Source: Paraburkholderia sp. IMGN_8 (GTDB lineage: Bacteria > Pseudomonadota > Gammaproteobacteria > Burkholderiales > Burkholderiaceae). Taken from it: a DNA stretch of 64,000 nucleotides. The DNA is taken from the NCBI RefSeq assembly GCF_038050405.1, contig NZ_CP150900.1, positions 2,170,001 to 2,234,000 of the forward strand, written 5' to 3'. Position 1 is the stretch's first letter, and every line of letters starts with the position of its first letter. Below the pieces are notes generated by a model. That model was given only the letters and a program-made list of their open reading frames with translations, made no database searches and was not told the DNA's origin. Made by a program: the position numbers and the translations under genes. Positions 19,106 through 27,064 of this stretch are shown here, in pieces.

Positions 19106-19354
19106 CTATAGCGCGCGCAACAACATCACCTCATTTCGCAGCAGCGCGAGAAGGTCGTCGTCAGTGGGCTTTGTGCCCCAGTGCCGCGCGCCCGCCACCG
19201 ACGCAATCGCGATCCACGAATGAGGCGGAAACCATTCGCGGAGCACGGCGCCGTCCTGACGCAAACACAATTGGCCGGTCTGTTCGCTGTATTCGGCGGT
19301 GATGAGCGTGCCGTCGAATTGCGCCGTTACACGCCGTGGATCGCTGCGTATCAA
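19106..19354 (-). CDS. Hypothetical protein, 82 residues
   Basis: Not recognised. The start is TTG at 19354, preceded by AGGAG at a 7-nt spacing, better than chance for a spurious frame. The sequence has three beta-strand-like pieces (VTAQFDGTLITAEYSEQTGQLCLRQDG), 'HSWIAIASVAG', and a C-terminal Leu-rich helix (DDDLLALLRNEVMLLRAL). No signal peptide and no membrane span. It could be a small cytosolic protein; the neighbours (small envelope proteins) give no clue. Confidence 0.5.
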   Translation of the reverse strand: MIRSDPRRVTAQFDGTLITAEYSEQTGQLCLRQDGAVLREWFPPHSWIAIASVAGARHWGTKPTDDDLLALLRNEVMLLRAL

Positions 19355-19432
19355 ATCGTCGCTCCTGCAAATGGTGTGACGCGCAGGCTTGTGTGACCCA
19401 GCGTCGTCACGGACGACGCCGTCGCCTGCGCC

Positions 19433-19831
19433 TTAGTGATCACCCCGGCCGTGGTCGTCTCCATGACCGTGCCAGTCACCATGGTCCCCGCCATCGTGGC
19501 CGTGCCAGTCGCCGTGCGGGCCGCCGCGATAATCACGCGCGTCGTGCCATTCACGGTTCTCATGGTGACGCTCTTCCCACTCCCGTCGTTCCCAATAGCG
19601 ATGACCGTCGTAATACCGCTCGCCGTACCAGCCCGGACTCACGACCACCACCGGAGGCGGTTGGACGTAGACCGGCGGAGGCGGTGCGTACACCGGTTCG
19701 GGTGCGTACACGGCGCCTGGAATGCCGATGTTCACGCCGACGTCGACGTGAGCCAGCGCGACCGACGATGCGCCTATGCCCAGACTGGCAACGACGGCCA
19801 TGGATACCCAACGGTTTCGTGAAATGCTCAT
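19433..19831 (-). CDS. Exported Pro/His-rich protein, 132 residues
   Basis: The signal peptide (MSISRNRWVSMAVVASLGIGASSVALA) is followed by 'HVDVGVNIGIPGAVYAPEP', a Pro/Tyr/Val-rich linker (YAPPPPVYVQPPPVVVVSPGW), a charged Tyr/Arg/Glu block and a tail of GDWHGHDGG-like repeats with about 15 His. This layout is common in small Burkholderiaceae envelope proteins of unknown role. The His/Asp tail would bind divalent metals such as Ni, Zn or Cu; that is inference from composition. A His-rich lipoprotein gene lies just upstream on the same strand. Confidence 0.75.
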   Translation of the reverse strand: MSISRNRWVSMAVVASLGIGASSVALAHVDVGVNIGIPGAVYAPEPVYAPPPPVYVQPPPVVVVSPGWYGERYYDGHRYWERREWEERHHENREWHDARDYRGGPHGDWHGHDGGDHGDWHGHGDDHGRGDH

Positions 19832-19884
19832 GATTTATTCTCGGGTTTTAGAATTGAAAGTGGGATCGCACAGGCAGGCTGCGT

Positions 19885-20025
19885 TCAGTCGTGGTCGTCG
19901 TGTTCGTGGCCGTGATAATGGTCATGATCGTGGTAGTAACCGCCGCCCTCAGGGACCACGATGCAACCGCCTAATGCACTCCCGAAAATGACGGCCATCA
20001 GTATCAGCGCGAGAATTCTTTTCAT
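19885..20025 (-). CDS. Small His-rich lipoprotein, 46 residues
   Basis: MKRILALILMAVIFGSALGGC is a complete lipoprotein signal peptide; the lipobox ALGGC puts the lipidated Cys at residue 21. The mature 26 residues contain IVVPEGGGYY then alternating His, Asp, Tyr and Glu (8 His). It is 53 bp upstream of the His-rich exported protein on the same strand, and the two are probably one operon. A metal-buffering or stress role at the envelope is plausible but unproven. Confidence 0.7.
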   Translation of the reverse strand: MKRILALILMAVIFGSALGGCIVVPEGGGYYHDHDHYHGHEHDDHD

Positions 20026-20560
20026 GACGTTGATTTCCCCTTTACGTGTGATCGAACTCTACTGAGCGGTCAGATTACCGGTGTGTTTGTGTGTAACAGG
20101 ACGTGTCGTTTCCTTTGCACACTGGCGGCGTGAGTGCGGCGAATCGCCGGGATTTTCTGGCGCTGCGATTGGGCGGGTTGCAGGCGCCAGGATTCCAGTC
20201 AAGCCGTTGACCACGTTATGAAAAGCGTCCCGCATCGTCGCGTCAGACGCTTTCGCGCCGGCCGATTCGTGGGCCAGTAAGAGGGCGCGGCGCGCGCGGC
20301 GCGGCATATCGTTTCGCGCGTGTCCGGCGGAAACATTCAGTTTCAGACTCGAGATGGGAAGCAGCGTCATGGACCGAAAATCGTATGTTTTGTGCGATAC
20401 CTATGCGCAACCGGCCCATTCGGCGGGGTGAGCCCCGGTCGAGCGACATCAGCTTGTCTTAAGGTTCGGGCCGTAGCATGCACAGCGCTTGCGGCCAACA
20501 TTCCTGGACGTCGATGCAACGACGCCGCCGCTAAACGATGGCTAACAAACTCTCACGACG
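20026..20560. other. Intergenic region, no supported gene
   Basis: 535 bp between divergent genes. A 103-residue frame on the minus strand (20059-20370) and overlapping plus-strand frames exist, but none has a convincing ribosome binding site, signal peptide or domain. Promoters for the His-rich pair and for the cytochrome b561 gene are expected here but were not located. Confidence 0.5.
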
Positions 20561-21109
20561 ATGCGATCTGACGAAGCCATTTTCCCGCGATATGCCGCAA
20601 GCTATGACGGCGTAGCGAAGTTTCTTCACTGGCTGGTGGTGGTATTGATAGCCGCGCAGTTCGTGATCGGCTGGACCATGCCCGACATTCATAAGGGCAC
20701 GCTGCCCACGGGCTTGATCGCGTGGCATCTCGGCGTTGGCGCGGCACTGATAGCAGCAGTGGCGGTGAGAATAGTCTGGCGTCTGACGCATCCGCCTGCG
20801 CCCGCTTCGCTTTCGCCGATGCTTGGCGTTGTTTCGCGCATCACGCACGCTCTTCTGTACGTCGCGCTGGTCGGTGTGCCGTTGCTGGGTTGGGCCAACG
20901 CATCGTCGCGTGGATGGTCCGTCAAACTGGCCGGCCTGCTGCCTTATCCGAGCCTGTTGCCGACCGGTTCGCAAGTCGGCCACACGATGGGTGACGTCCA
21001 CGGGGTTCTGGCCTGGGTGCTGTTAGCGCTGATCGGACTGCACATCGCGGCCGCGCTGTTTCACCGCTTCATTCTCAAGGATCAGGTCTTGCAGCGGATG
21101 CTGCCTTGA
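20561..21109 (+). CDS. Cytochrome b561 family protein
   Basis: 182 residues with four membrane spans: 'FLHWLVVVLIAAQFVIGW', 'WHLGVGAALIAAVAVRIVW', 'ITHALLYVALVGVPLLGW' and 'VHGVLAWVLLALIGLHIAAAL'. His residues at the span edges (FLHW, AWHLG, VHGVL, LHIAA) match the four haem-b ligands of bacterial CybB-type b561. It transfers electrons from the quinol pool, in some relatives to superoxide. The opening 'YDGVAKFLHWLVV' is typical. It is a single gene with no partner. Confidence 0.9.
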   Translation: MRSDEAIFPRYAASYDGVAKFLHWLVVVLIAAQFVIGWTMPDIHKGTLPTGLIAWHLGVGAALIAAVAVRIVWRLTHPPAPASLSPMLGVVSRITHALLYVALVGVPLLGWANASSRGWSVKLAGLLPYPSLLPTGSQVGHTMGDVHGVLAWVLLALIGLHIAAALFHRFILKDQVLQRMLP

Positions 21110-21272
21110 CCGCTATGTTCATATCGCAACGCTTTTGACGCGATTGCATCCACGATTACATCCGTGCGCGATGGTCACGCGGGTCATCAAAACTCGCGCG
21201 TGATAAGCATGTAAAAACAAGTTCGTCACTGTCGTCGAGCGTATCGAAGGCGTCGACTCGCGGCGTTTTTAC

Positions 21273-21872
21273 TTACTGTCCCAACTTCCGCTCGAGCATC
21301 GCCTTCACCTGCGCCCACTCGGAATCGATAATGCTAAAGCGCACCGAATTGCGCTTGCGGCCATCCGGCATGATGCGTTCGTGTCGGACAATGCCTTCCT
21401 GTTTGGCGCCGATCCGCAGAATTGCCGCTCTGGATTTCTCGTTGAGTTCGTCCGTGGTGAACTGCACGCGCACGCACTGCATGACCTCGAACGCGTGAGT
21501 CAGCAAAAGATATTTCGCTTCGGTATTGACCCCCGAGCGTTGCACCGACCCGCTCAGCCACGTGTGACCGATTTCCAGCTTTCGATTCGCCCGGTCGATC
21601 TTCCAGAACCGCGTGCTGCCGACGATCGCGCCGGTATCGCGCCTGACGATCACGAAGGGCATCACCGTGCCGGCCTGTTTCCCTTCCAATGCAGCAGCGA
21701 TGTAACTGCCGACGGTTTCGGGCCCCGGTACGACGGTCAGCTTCATGTTCCAGAGTTGACCGTCCGCGGCGGCGTCGAGCAGAGCCTGCGCGTGTTCCTG
21801 CTGAAGCGGCCGAAGCTCGACAGTCTGTCCGGTCAGCGTAGGTTGAATAAAACGAGGCGCGTTGTCGTTCAT
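21273..21872 (-). CDS. GNAT-family N-acetyltransferase (RimJ/RimL-like)
   Basis: 199 residues. 'PTLTGQTVELRPLQQEHAQALLDAA' and 'GSTRFWKIDRANRKLEIGHTWLSGSVQRSGVNTEAKYLLLTHAFE' are typical of the RimJ/RimL acetyltransferase group; 'RVQFTTDELNEKSRAAILRIGAKQEG' forms the acetyl-CoA pyrophosphate region, although the strict RxxGxG/A loop is weak. The substrate (protein N-terminus or small amine) is not predictable. The ATG at 21872 is chosen because homology starts there. A terminator of the upstream dehydrogenase gene lies immediately before it, so it must have its own promoter or depend on read-through. Confidence 0.85.
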   Translation of the reverse strand: MNDNAPRFIQPTLTGQTVELRPLQQEHAQALLDAAADGQLWNMKLTVVPGPETVGSYIAAALEGKQAGTVMPFVIVRRDTGAIVGSTRFWKIDRANRKLEIGHTWLSGSVQRSGVNTEAKYLLLTHAFEVMQCVRVQFTTDELNEKSRAAILRIGAKQEGIVRHERIMPDGRKRNSVRFSIIDSEWAQVKAMLERKLGQ

Positions 21873-21876
21873 AACA

Positions 21877-21910
21877 ATAAAAAGGTCCGCAAAGAACCCC
21901 TCGCGGACCT
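21877..21910 (-). terminator. Rho-independent terminator of the aldehyde dehydrogenase gene
   Basis: Read on the minus strand, AGGTCCGC pairs with GCGGACCT (21903-21910 with 21883-21890) around a 12-nt loop, followed by TTTTATT. It sits 36 bp after the dehydrogenase stop and just before the GNAT start. Confidence 0.75.
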
Positions 21911-21946
21911 GACACAGTTGGCAGTTATAAAGTCGAAAAAACCAGC

Positions 21947-23392
21947 TTACACAGCCATTACCGTAACCGCCTTGGTGACCAGATAAGCTTCCATGGCTTC
22001 CGGTCCGCCTTCCGAGCCGTAGCCGGAGTCTTTCACGCCGCCAAACGGCATTTCCGGCGTGGGGGTGGCAGGCTGATTGATCCACAGCATGCCGACTTCA
22101 AGCTGTTGCGACAGCTGATGCACGTTGCTGAACGACTTCGTGAACGCATAACCGGCGAGCCCGTACGGCAGACGGTTTGCTTCGGCGATCGCCTCTTCGA
22201 GCGTGTCGAAACCACGGATCGCGGCGATCGGGCCGAACGGCTCGTTGTTGAATACGTCTGCCTCGAGCGACACGTTGGTCAGCACGGTCGGCGCGAAGAA
22301 GTTGCCTTCCGAGCCCACGCGTTCGCCACCCGTTTCGACCTTGGCGCCGGTCTTGCGCGCATCGTCGAGCACCTTGGCCATCGCGGTGAGACGGCGCGCG
22401 TTGGCGAGCGGCCCCAGGGTCGTGCCTTCCGCGAGACCGTCGCCGAGCTTGAGGCCTTCCGCATGCTTGACGAGCGCCGCCGAGAACGCTTCGCGGATGC
22501 TGTTGTGCACGAGAAAGCGCGTGGGCGAGATGCACACCTGGCCGGCGTTGCGGAACTTCGCGCCGCCCGCCGCCTTGACTGCCAGCGCGACGTCCGCGTC
22601 TTCGGCCACGATGACGGGCGCATGACCGCCCAGTTCCATCGTCGCGCGCTTCATGTGCGCGCCTGCCAACGCGGCCAATTGCTTGCCGACCGGCGTCGAG
22701 CCCGTGAACGTGACCTTGCGGATTACCGGATGCGGGATCAGATAGCTCGAAATCTCGGCCGGGTCGCCGAACACGAGGCCGACCGTACCCGCCGGCACAC
22801 CGGCTTCGACGAAGGCCTGCAGCAGAGCCGCCGGCGACGCCGGGGTTTCTTCCGGCGCCTTGACGAGGAACGAGCAGCCGCTCGCGAGCGCCGCGCTCAG
22901 CTTGCGTACGACCTGGTTGATCGGGAAATTCCACGGCGTGAACGCCGCCACCGGGCCGATCGGCTCCTTGAAAACCAGTTGCTGCGCTGCCAGATTGCGT
23001 GACGGCACGACCCGGCCGTAGACGCGGCGGCCTTCGTCGGCGAACCATTCGATGATGTCCGCGGCGGACAGCACCTCGACACGTGCTTCGGCGAACGGCT
23101 TGCCCTGTTCCTGGGTCATCAGGCGGGCGATGTCCGACGCGCGCTCGCGCACCAGCGCCGCGGCTTTACGCATCGTGGTTGCGCGTTCGTTGGCGGGAAT
23201 CTTGCGCCAGGCTTCGAAGCCGCGCTGCGCGGCGGCCAGCGCCCGGTCCAGGTCGGCGATGCCGGCGTGGGCGACTTTGCCGATGGCCTTGCCGGTGGCG
23301 GGGTTGACGACGTCGAGGGTTTTACCGCTGGCGGCGTCGCACCACTCGCCGTTGATCAGAAGCCGGGTATCGGTATAGCTTGAGATGGCCAT
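21947..23392 (-). CDS. NAD(P)-dependent aldehyde dehydrogenase, succinate-semialdehyde type
   Basis: 481 residues. The catalytic Cys is in [15 protein letters not shown] and the general-base Glu in [10 protein letters not shown]; '[36 protein letters not shown]' and '[15 protein letters not shown]' are the cofactor-binding blocks. The overall pattern is that of succinate-semialdehyde or alpha-ketoglutarate-semialdehyde dehydrogenases, which feed the TCA cycle from GABA/polyamine or sugar-acid breakdown. Substrate is not resolved by sequence inspection. The start at 23392 ([17 protein letters not shown]) fits family length. It is a single gene with its own terminator. Confidence 0.9.
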   Translation of the reverse strand: MAISSYTDTRLLINGEWCDAASGKTLDVVNPATGKAIGKVAHAGIADLDRALAAAQRGFEAWRKIPANERATTMRKAAALVRERASDIARLMTQEQGKPFAEARVEVLSAADIIEWFADEGRRVYGRVVPSRNLAAQQLVFKEPIGPVAAFTPWNFPINQVVRKLSAALASGCSFLVKAPEETPASPAALLQAFVEAGVPAGTVGLVFGDPAEISSYLIPHPVIRKVTFTGSTPVGKQLAALAGAHMKRATMELGGHAPVIVAEDADVALAVKAAGGAKFRNAGQVCISPTRFLVHNSIREAFSAALVKHAEGLKLGDGLAEGTTLGPLANARRLTAMAKVLDDARKTGAKVETGGERVGSEGNFFAPTVLTNVSLEADVFNNEPFGPIAAIRGFDTLEEAIAEANRLPYGLAGYAFTKSFSNVHQLSQQLEVGMLWINQPATPTPEMPFGGVKDSGYGSEGGPEAMEAYLVTKAVTVMAV

Positions 23393-23719
23393 GCTGGGTT
23401 CCTGTGAGTTGGAGAACGATAGGTCGCGCGGTCGGTCGTGGGACGGTGGCGGGACCTGCGCGGCCCGGAATGGACTGTCGATAGGGACGATCTTATCTGA
23501 TTGCGGGCGGTGGCGTGCTTGTGCGCGCCCATGCCTGGTGCGTTGCGTGCTGTTTGCGGCGGCGGTTGCCGCAGCGGAAAAAATCCAGCCAAAGCGTCGG
23601 CGCGCAAACAGGCGTAAAGTCAAGCAGCAGCTGCGGGAACTGTCTTGAGCCAGCAGTAGTAGCAGGCGCTAGACGGCGACTGCAGCCCCGATCAACCAAG
23701 GTGCAAGCGAGGAATCGAC
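23393..23719. other. Divergent promoter region of the dehydrogenase and cold-shock genes
   Basis: 327 bp without a supported gene. The dehydrogenase frame stays open into it, but the sequence there (Arg/Thr/Ala-rich) is not part of the family. The segment before the cold-shock ATG probably includes a long untranslated leader, as is common for csp genes. No clear -10/-35 pair was identified. Confidence 0.45.
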
Positions 23720-23923
23720 ATGCCGACCGGTACAGTGAAGTGGTTCAACGACGCAAAGGGATTTGGCTTTATCACGCCGGACGACGGTGGCGAAGATCTG
23801 TTTGCACATTTTTCAGAGATTCGCAGCGAGGGGTTCAAGTCGCTGCAGGAAAATCAGAAGGTTAGTTTCGAAATCAAGCAGGGGCCGAAGGGGAAGCAGG
23901 CGGCTGATATTAAGCCAATCTGA
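23720..23923 (+). CDS. Cold-shock protein, CspA family
   Basis: 67 residues, a complete cold-shock domain. RNP1 is KGFGFITP (residues 13-20) and RNP2 is DLFAHFSEI; the WFN opening and the C-terminal '[13 protein letters not shown]' are standard. It binds single-stranded RNA/DNA as an RNA chaperone. Several csp paralogues are usual in this group, so whether this one is cold-induced is not known. Its stop is followed within 60 bp by a nearly perfect long palindrome (repeat copy B), which would form the 3' end of the message if transcribed. Confidence 0.95.
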   Translation: MPTGTVKWFNDAKGFGFITPDDGGEDLFAHFSEIRSEGFKSLQENQKVSFEIKQGPKGKQAADIKPI

Positions 23924-23930
23924 AGGTTGG

Positions 23931-24200
23931 TTTTTTGCCTTTGGCGGCGGCATTGGTTGGTGTGCTTACGGCGTTGGCCTTTCCTTGATTTCTTGGTGGT
24001 CTATTAGCGTCGCCCCTGTGCGGGGCGACGCTAATAGACCAATATCAAATCAAGGAAAGGCCAACACCGCAGGCGCACAGAAACCAATAAGAAGAGAAAG
24101 AACCACCGCAGCAGGTGCGCACAGAAACCAACCCGCCGGGAGGGCAAACAGAATAAACGAAGAACCATGCCACAGGCATACAGACAACCAACCGCCGGAG
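23931..24200. repeat. Intergenic repeat, copy B: outer arms only, joined as a giant palindrome
   Basis: GGCCTTTCCTTGATTT (23977-23992) and its complement (24047-24062) enclose a perfect 19-bp stem GGTCTATTAGCGTCGCCCC (23998-24016) with TGTGC loop and partner 24022-24040. The inner parts found in the other copies (hairpin CTTACTTTCTTTG, GCGGTTT segment, middle) are missing. Flanking GCxTxCGGCGTTGG-type units are on both sides. It looks like a deletion product of a full copy that fused the two arms at the CCCCTGTGCGGGG hairpin. Confidence 0.85.
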
Positions 24201-24231
24201 GCAAAACCCCCACGCGTCAAGCGTGCCCACC

Positions 24232-24264
24232 CTTAAGGTTTCCTTCAGCTTTGCTCCGTACTAT
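24232..24264 (+). promoter_or_regulatory. PmrA-like box and -10 upstream of hpnJ
   Basis: CTTAAG-GTTTC-CTTCAG (24232-24248) matches the PmrA-box pattern CTTAA(G/T)-N5-CTTAA(G/T) with one mismatch. TACTAT (24259-24264) lies 10 bp downstream. The same arrangement, with 18 identical bases and identical spacing, is found at 30315-30347. Predicted transcription start is near 24271, about 106 nt before hpnJ. Confidence 0.65.
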
Positions 24265-24376
24265 TTGCGCGATTACTCGCAAACCCGCGCATCCCCGCGC
24301 CCACCCGCGAGGCAATGATCCCGATAGTTTTCTGACAGAAAACTGAAAGCACCGATCAAGGCTTGCTGGAGCATTC

Positions 24377-25798
24377 ATGAAAACGCTGTTCTTGCAGGCG
24401 CCGTCGTACGACGGTTTCGATGGTGGCGCGGGTTCGCGCTACCAGGCCAGGCGTGAAATCCGCTCGTTCTGGTATCCGACGTGGCTCGCGCAGCCCGCCG
24501 CACTGATCCCCGATAGCCGCGTACTGGACGCCCCCGCCGACGGCCTGTCCGTCGACGCCTCGCTCGACATCGCGCAGCAATACGATCTGGTGATCATCCA
24601 CACCAGCACGCCGTCCTTCCCCACCGACGCACTGTTCGCCGAAGACCTGAAAAAGCGCAAGCCTTCCGTGCTGATCGGCATGGTCGGCGCGAAGGTCGCG
24701 GTCGATCCGCACAATTCGCTGACCGCGAGCGAGGCGATCGACTTCGTCTGCCGCGAAGAGTTCGATTTCACCTGCCAGGAAGTGGCCGAAGGCAAGCCGT
24801 TCGCGCAGATCCTGGGCATGAGCTATCGCGCGCCCGACGGCTCGATCGAGCACAACGCAGCGCGTCCGATCCTCGAGAACATGGACGAGCTGCCGTTCGT
24901 GGCGCCGGTCTACAAGCGCGATCTGACGATCGACAACTACTTCATCGGTTACCTGAAGCACCCGTACGTGTCGATCTACACGGGCCGCGGCTGCCGCTCG
25001 AAGTGCACCTTCTGCCTGTGGCCGCAGACGGTCGGCGGCCACCGCTACCGCACGCGCTCGGTCGAGAACGTGCTCGAAGAGGTCAGGTGGATTCGCGACA
25101 ACATGCCTGAAGTCAAGGAGATCATGTTCGACGACGACACGTTCACCGACTTCAAGCCGCGCGTCGAGGAAATCGCCCGCGGTCTGGGCAAGCTGGGCGT
25201 GACGTGGTCGTGCAACGCGAAGGCGAACGTGCCGTACTCGACGCTGAAGATCATGAAGGAAAACGGCCTGCGCCTGCTGCTGGTGGGCTACGAATCGGGT
25301 GACGACCAGATCCTGCTGAACATCAAGAAGGGGCTGCGCACCGACATCGCGCGCCGTTTCAGCGAAGACTGCCGCAAGCTCGGCATCAAGATTCACGGCA
25401 CCTTCATTCTGGGGTTGCCGGGCGAGACGCAGGACACGATCCAGAAGACCATCGAGTACGCGAAAGAGATCAATCCGCATACGATCCAGGTGTCGCTTGC
25501 CGCGCCGTATCCGGGCACGACGCTGTATAACCAGGCGGTCGAGAACGGCTGGCTCGAAGAGAACAAGGTCATCAATCTCGTCAGCAAGGAAGGTGTGCAA
25601 CTCGCGGCGATCGGCTATCCGCATCTGTCGCGCGACGAGATCTACCACCAGCTCGAGAACTTCTACAAGCGCTTCTATTTCCGGCCCTCGAAGATCTGGG
25701 AAATATTGCGCGAGATGCTGACGAGCTGGGACATGATGAAACGGCGCCTGCGGGAAGGCGTCGAATTCTTCCGGTTCCTGCGCGCCCACCAAGCGTGA
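24377..25798 (+). CDS. hpnJ: Hopanoid biosynthesis radical SAM protein HpnJ
   Basis: 473 residues. The radical-SAM cluster motif CRSKCTFC (CxxxCxxC) lies near residue 212, after an N-terminal B12-binding-like domain ('LVIIHTSTPSFPTDALFAEDLKKRKP'). 'FDDDTFTDFKPRVEEIARGL' and 'GTFILGLPGETQDTIQKTIEYAKEINP' complete the SAM barrel. HpnJ acts late in hopanoid side-chain building: with HpnI and HpnK it gives the bacteriohopanetetrol cyclitol ether by ring contraction of the sugar. Its stop overlaps the GTG of hpnI. A PmrA-like box precedes it by about 110 bp. Confidence 0.95.
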   Translation: MKTLFLQAPSYDGFDGGAGSRYQARREIRSFWYPTWLAQPAALIPDSRVLDAPADGLSVDASLDIAQQYDLVIIHTSTPSFPTDALFAEDLKKRKPSVLIGMVGAKVAVDPHNSLTASEAIDFVCREEFDFTCQEVAEGKPFAQILGMSYRAPDGSIEHNAARPILENMDELPFVAPVYKRDLTIDNYFIGYLKHPYVSIYTGRGCRSKCTFCLWPQTVGGHRYRTRSVENVLEEVRWIRDNMPEVKEIMFDDDTFTDFKPRVEEIARGLGKLGVTWSCNAKANVPYSTLKIMKENGLRLLLVGYESGDDQILLNIKKGLRTDIARRFSEDCRKLGIKIHGTFILGLPGETQDTIQKTIEYAKEINPHTIQVSLAAPYPGTTLYNQAVENGWLEENKVINLVSKEGVQLAAIGYPHLSRDEIYHQLENFYKRFYFRPSKIWEILREMLTSWDMMKRRLREGVEFFRFLRAHQA

Positions 25799-26955
25799 TC
25801 GCCGCGCATTTGCTCGCCGTCACGCTGGCCTACGCGTGCGCGGCGGGCGCGGTCTTCGGCATCGGCTACACGGTGCTGGCCGGTGTGCTGATTGGCCGGT
25901 TCTTCGCGCGAGCGGTGTCCGAGCCGACCAGCTTTCCGCCGGTCACGATCGTCAAACCCCTGCACGGCACTGAGTGGGCGTTGCTCGGCAACCTGTCGAG
26001 CTTTTGTCAGCAGAATTACCCGGGCCCCGTGCAATTCCTGTTCGGCGTGCACGAATCGACCGACCCCGCCTTGCAAACCGTCGACGATCTGCGGCGTCTG
26101 CATCCTGAAGCGGACATCACCGTGGTCGCCGATGCGCGCCTGTACGGCCCGAACCGCAAAATCAGCAACATCCTCAATATGCTGCCGCAAGCGCGGCACG
26201 ACGTGCTGGTCTTCGCGGACAGCGATGTGAGCGTCGGACCGGACTATCTGCGCAACGTGATCGGCGAATTGCAGAAGCCGGGCGTCGGTCTCGTGACATG
26301 CGTTTATCGCGGGCAGCCCGATCCGGGCTTCTGGCCGCGCTTGTCGGCCAAGGCCACAAACTACCAGTTTCTGCCCGGCGTGGTGATGGGGTTGGCGCTC
26401 GGTCTCGCGCGCCCGTGTTTCGGGCAGACCATCGCGATGCGGCGCGACACGCTCGAAAAGATCGGCGGCTTCACGCCGTTCGTGCGGCATCTGGCCGAAG
26501 ATCACGCGATCGGCGAAGCGGTCCGGATGATCGGCGAGAAGGTGGCGATTCCGCCGTTCACGATCTCGCACGCCTGCGTCGAAACGAGTGCGGCGCAATT
26601 GATCGCGCACGAACTGCGCTGGAGCCGCACGATCCGCAGCATCGATCCGCTCGGCCATCTCGGCTCGGCGCTGATTCATCCGCTCGCCTTTGCGCTGCTC
26701 GCCATTGCCTTCTCGGGTGGCGCCATGTGGGCCTGGCCGCTCGCGCTGGTCGCCGTGTGCGCGCGGCTGATGCTGAAGTTGCTGTCCGACCGGGCGTTGC
26801 GGCAAGCGCATCGCGACCTGTGGCTGCTGCCGTTGTGGGATATCGTGTCGTTTGCGATTTTCGTGGCGAGCTTCCGGTCGTCGCGAGTAATCTGGCGCGG
26901 CTTCAGCTTCAAGGTGGACGGCGACGGCTTGTTGTCGGCGGCTCAGGACGAATGA
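25795..26955 (+). CDS. hpnI: Hopanoid biosynthesis glycosyltransferase HpnI
   Basis: 386 residues, GT21/ceramide-glucosyltransferase-like. An N-terminal membrane span precedes 'PVTIVKPLHGTEWALLGNLSSFCQQNYP', the nucleotide-sugar fold with 'VFADSDVSVGPDYL' (DxD-type metal site), 'LAEDHAIGEAVR' and 'HELRWSRTIRS' (the (Q/R)xxRW acceptor motif), then C-terminal membrane spans. It adds an N-acetylglucosamine-type sugar to bacteriohopanetetrol. The GTG start overlaps the hpnJ TGA by 3 bases. Its stop overlaps a five-codon ATG frame, part of a chain of coupled starts leading to hpnL. Confidence 0.93.
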   Translation: MIAAHLLAVTLAYACAAGAVFGIGYTVLAGVLIGRFFARAVSEPTSFPPVTIVKPLHGTEWALLGNLSSFCQQNYPGPVQFLFGVHESTDPALQTVDDLRRLHPEADITVVADARLYGPNRKISNILNMLPQARHDVLVFADSDVSVGPDYLRNVIGELQKPGVGLVTCVYRGQPDPGFWPRLSAKATNYQFLPGVVMGLALGLARPCFGQTIAMRRDTLEKIGGFTPFVRHLAEDHAIGEAVRMIGEKVAIPPFTISHACVETSAAQLIAHELRWSRTIRSIDPLGHLGSALIHPLAFALLAIAFSGGAMWAWPLALVAVCARLMLKLLSDRALRQAHRDLWLLPLWDIVSFAIFVASFRSSRVIWRGFSFKVDGDGLLSAAQDE

Positions 26956-26965
26956 CGCAGAACGA

Positions 26966-27064
26966 ATGACGGATCGACAGCAGGTTGGGCAAGCGATGAT
27001 GGGCAGGTATTTCGAAGACGGTGTAGGCGGCGGCTTGAAGCACAGGCGAAAGGTGCTCGCGTGA
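26966..27064 (+). CDS. Putative 32-residue coupling ORF between hpnI and hpnL
   Basis: Read from ATG 26966 to TGA 27064. Its ATG overlaps the stop of a five-codon frame (ATG at 26952) that itself overlaps the hpnI stop, and its TGA overlaps the hpnL ATG (TGATG). The peptide (MTDRQQVGQAMMGRYFEDG...) resembles no known family. It may only carry ribosomes to hpnL, or mark where hpnK was lost. Confidence 0.25.
   Translation: MTDRQQVGQAMMGRYFEDGVGGGLKHRRKVLA

Noticed and set aside
19351..19563. Thr/Ala-rich minus-strand frame overlapping the His-rich protein gene
   Set aside because: It is an out-of-frame reading of the His-rich repeat codons; the signal-peptide-bearing frame 19433-19831 is preferred.
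20059..20370. 103-residue minus-strand frame upstream of the His-rich lipoprotein
   Set aside because: No ribosome binding site, signal peptide or recognisable domain, and overlapping frames on the other strand are equally long.
24356..25792. 478-residue minus-strand frame opposite hpnJ
   Set aside because: Antisense shadow from codon bias in GC-rich DNA; the plus frame has the radical-SAM motif and full HpnJ homology.
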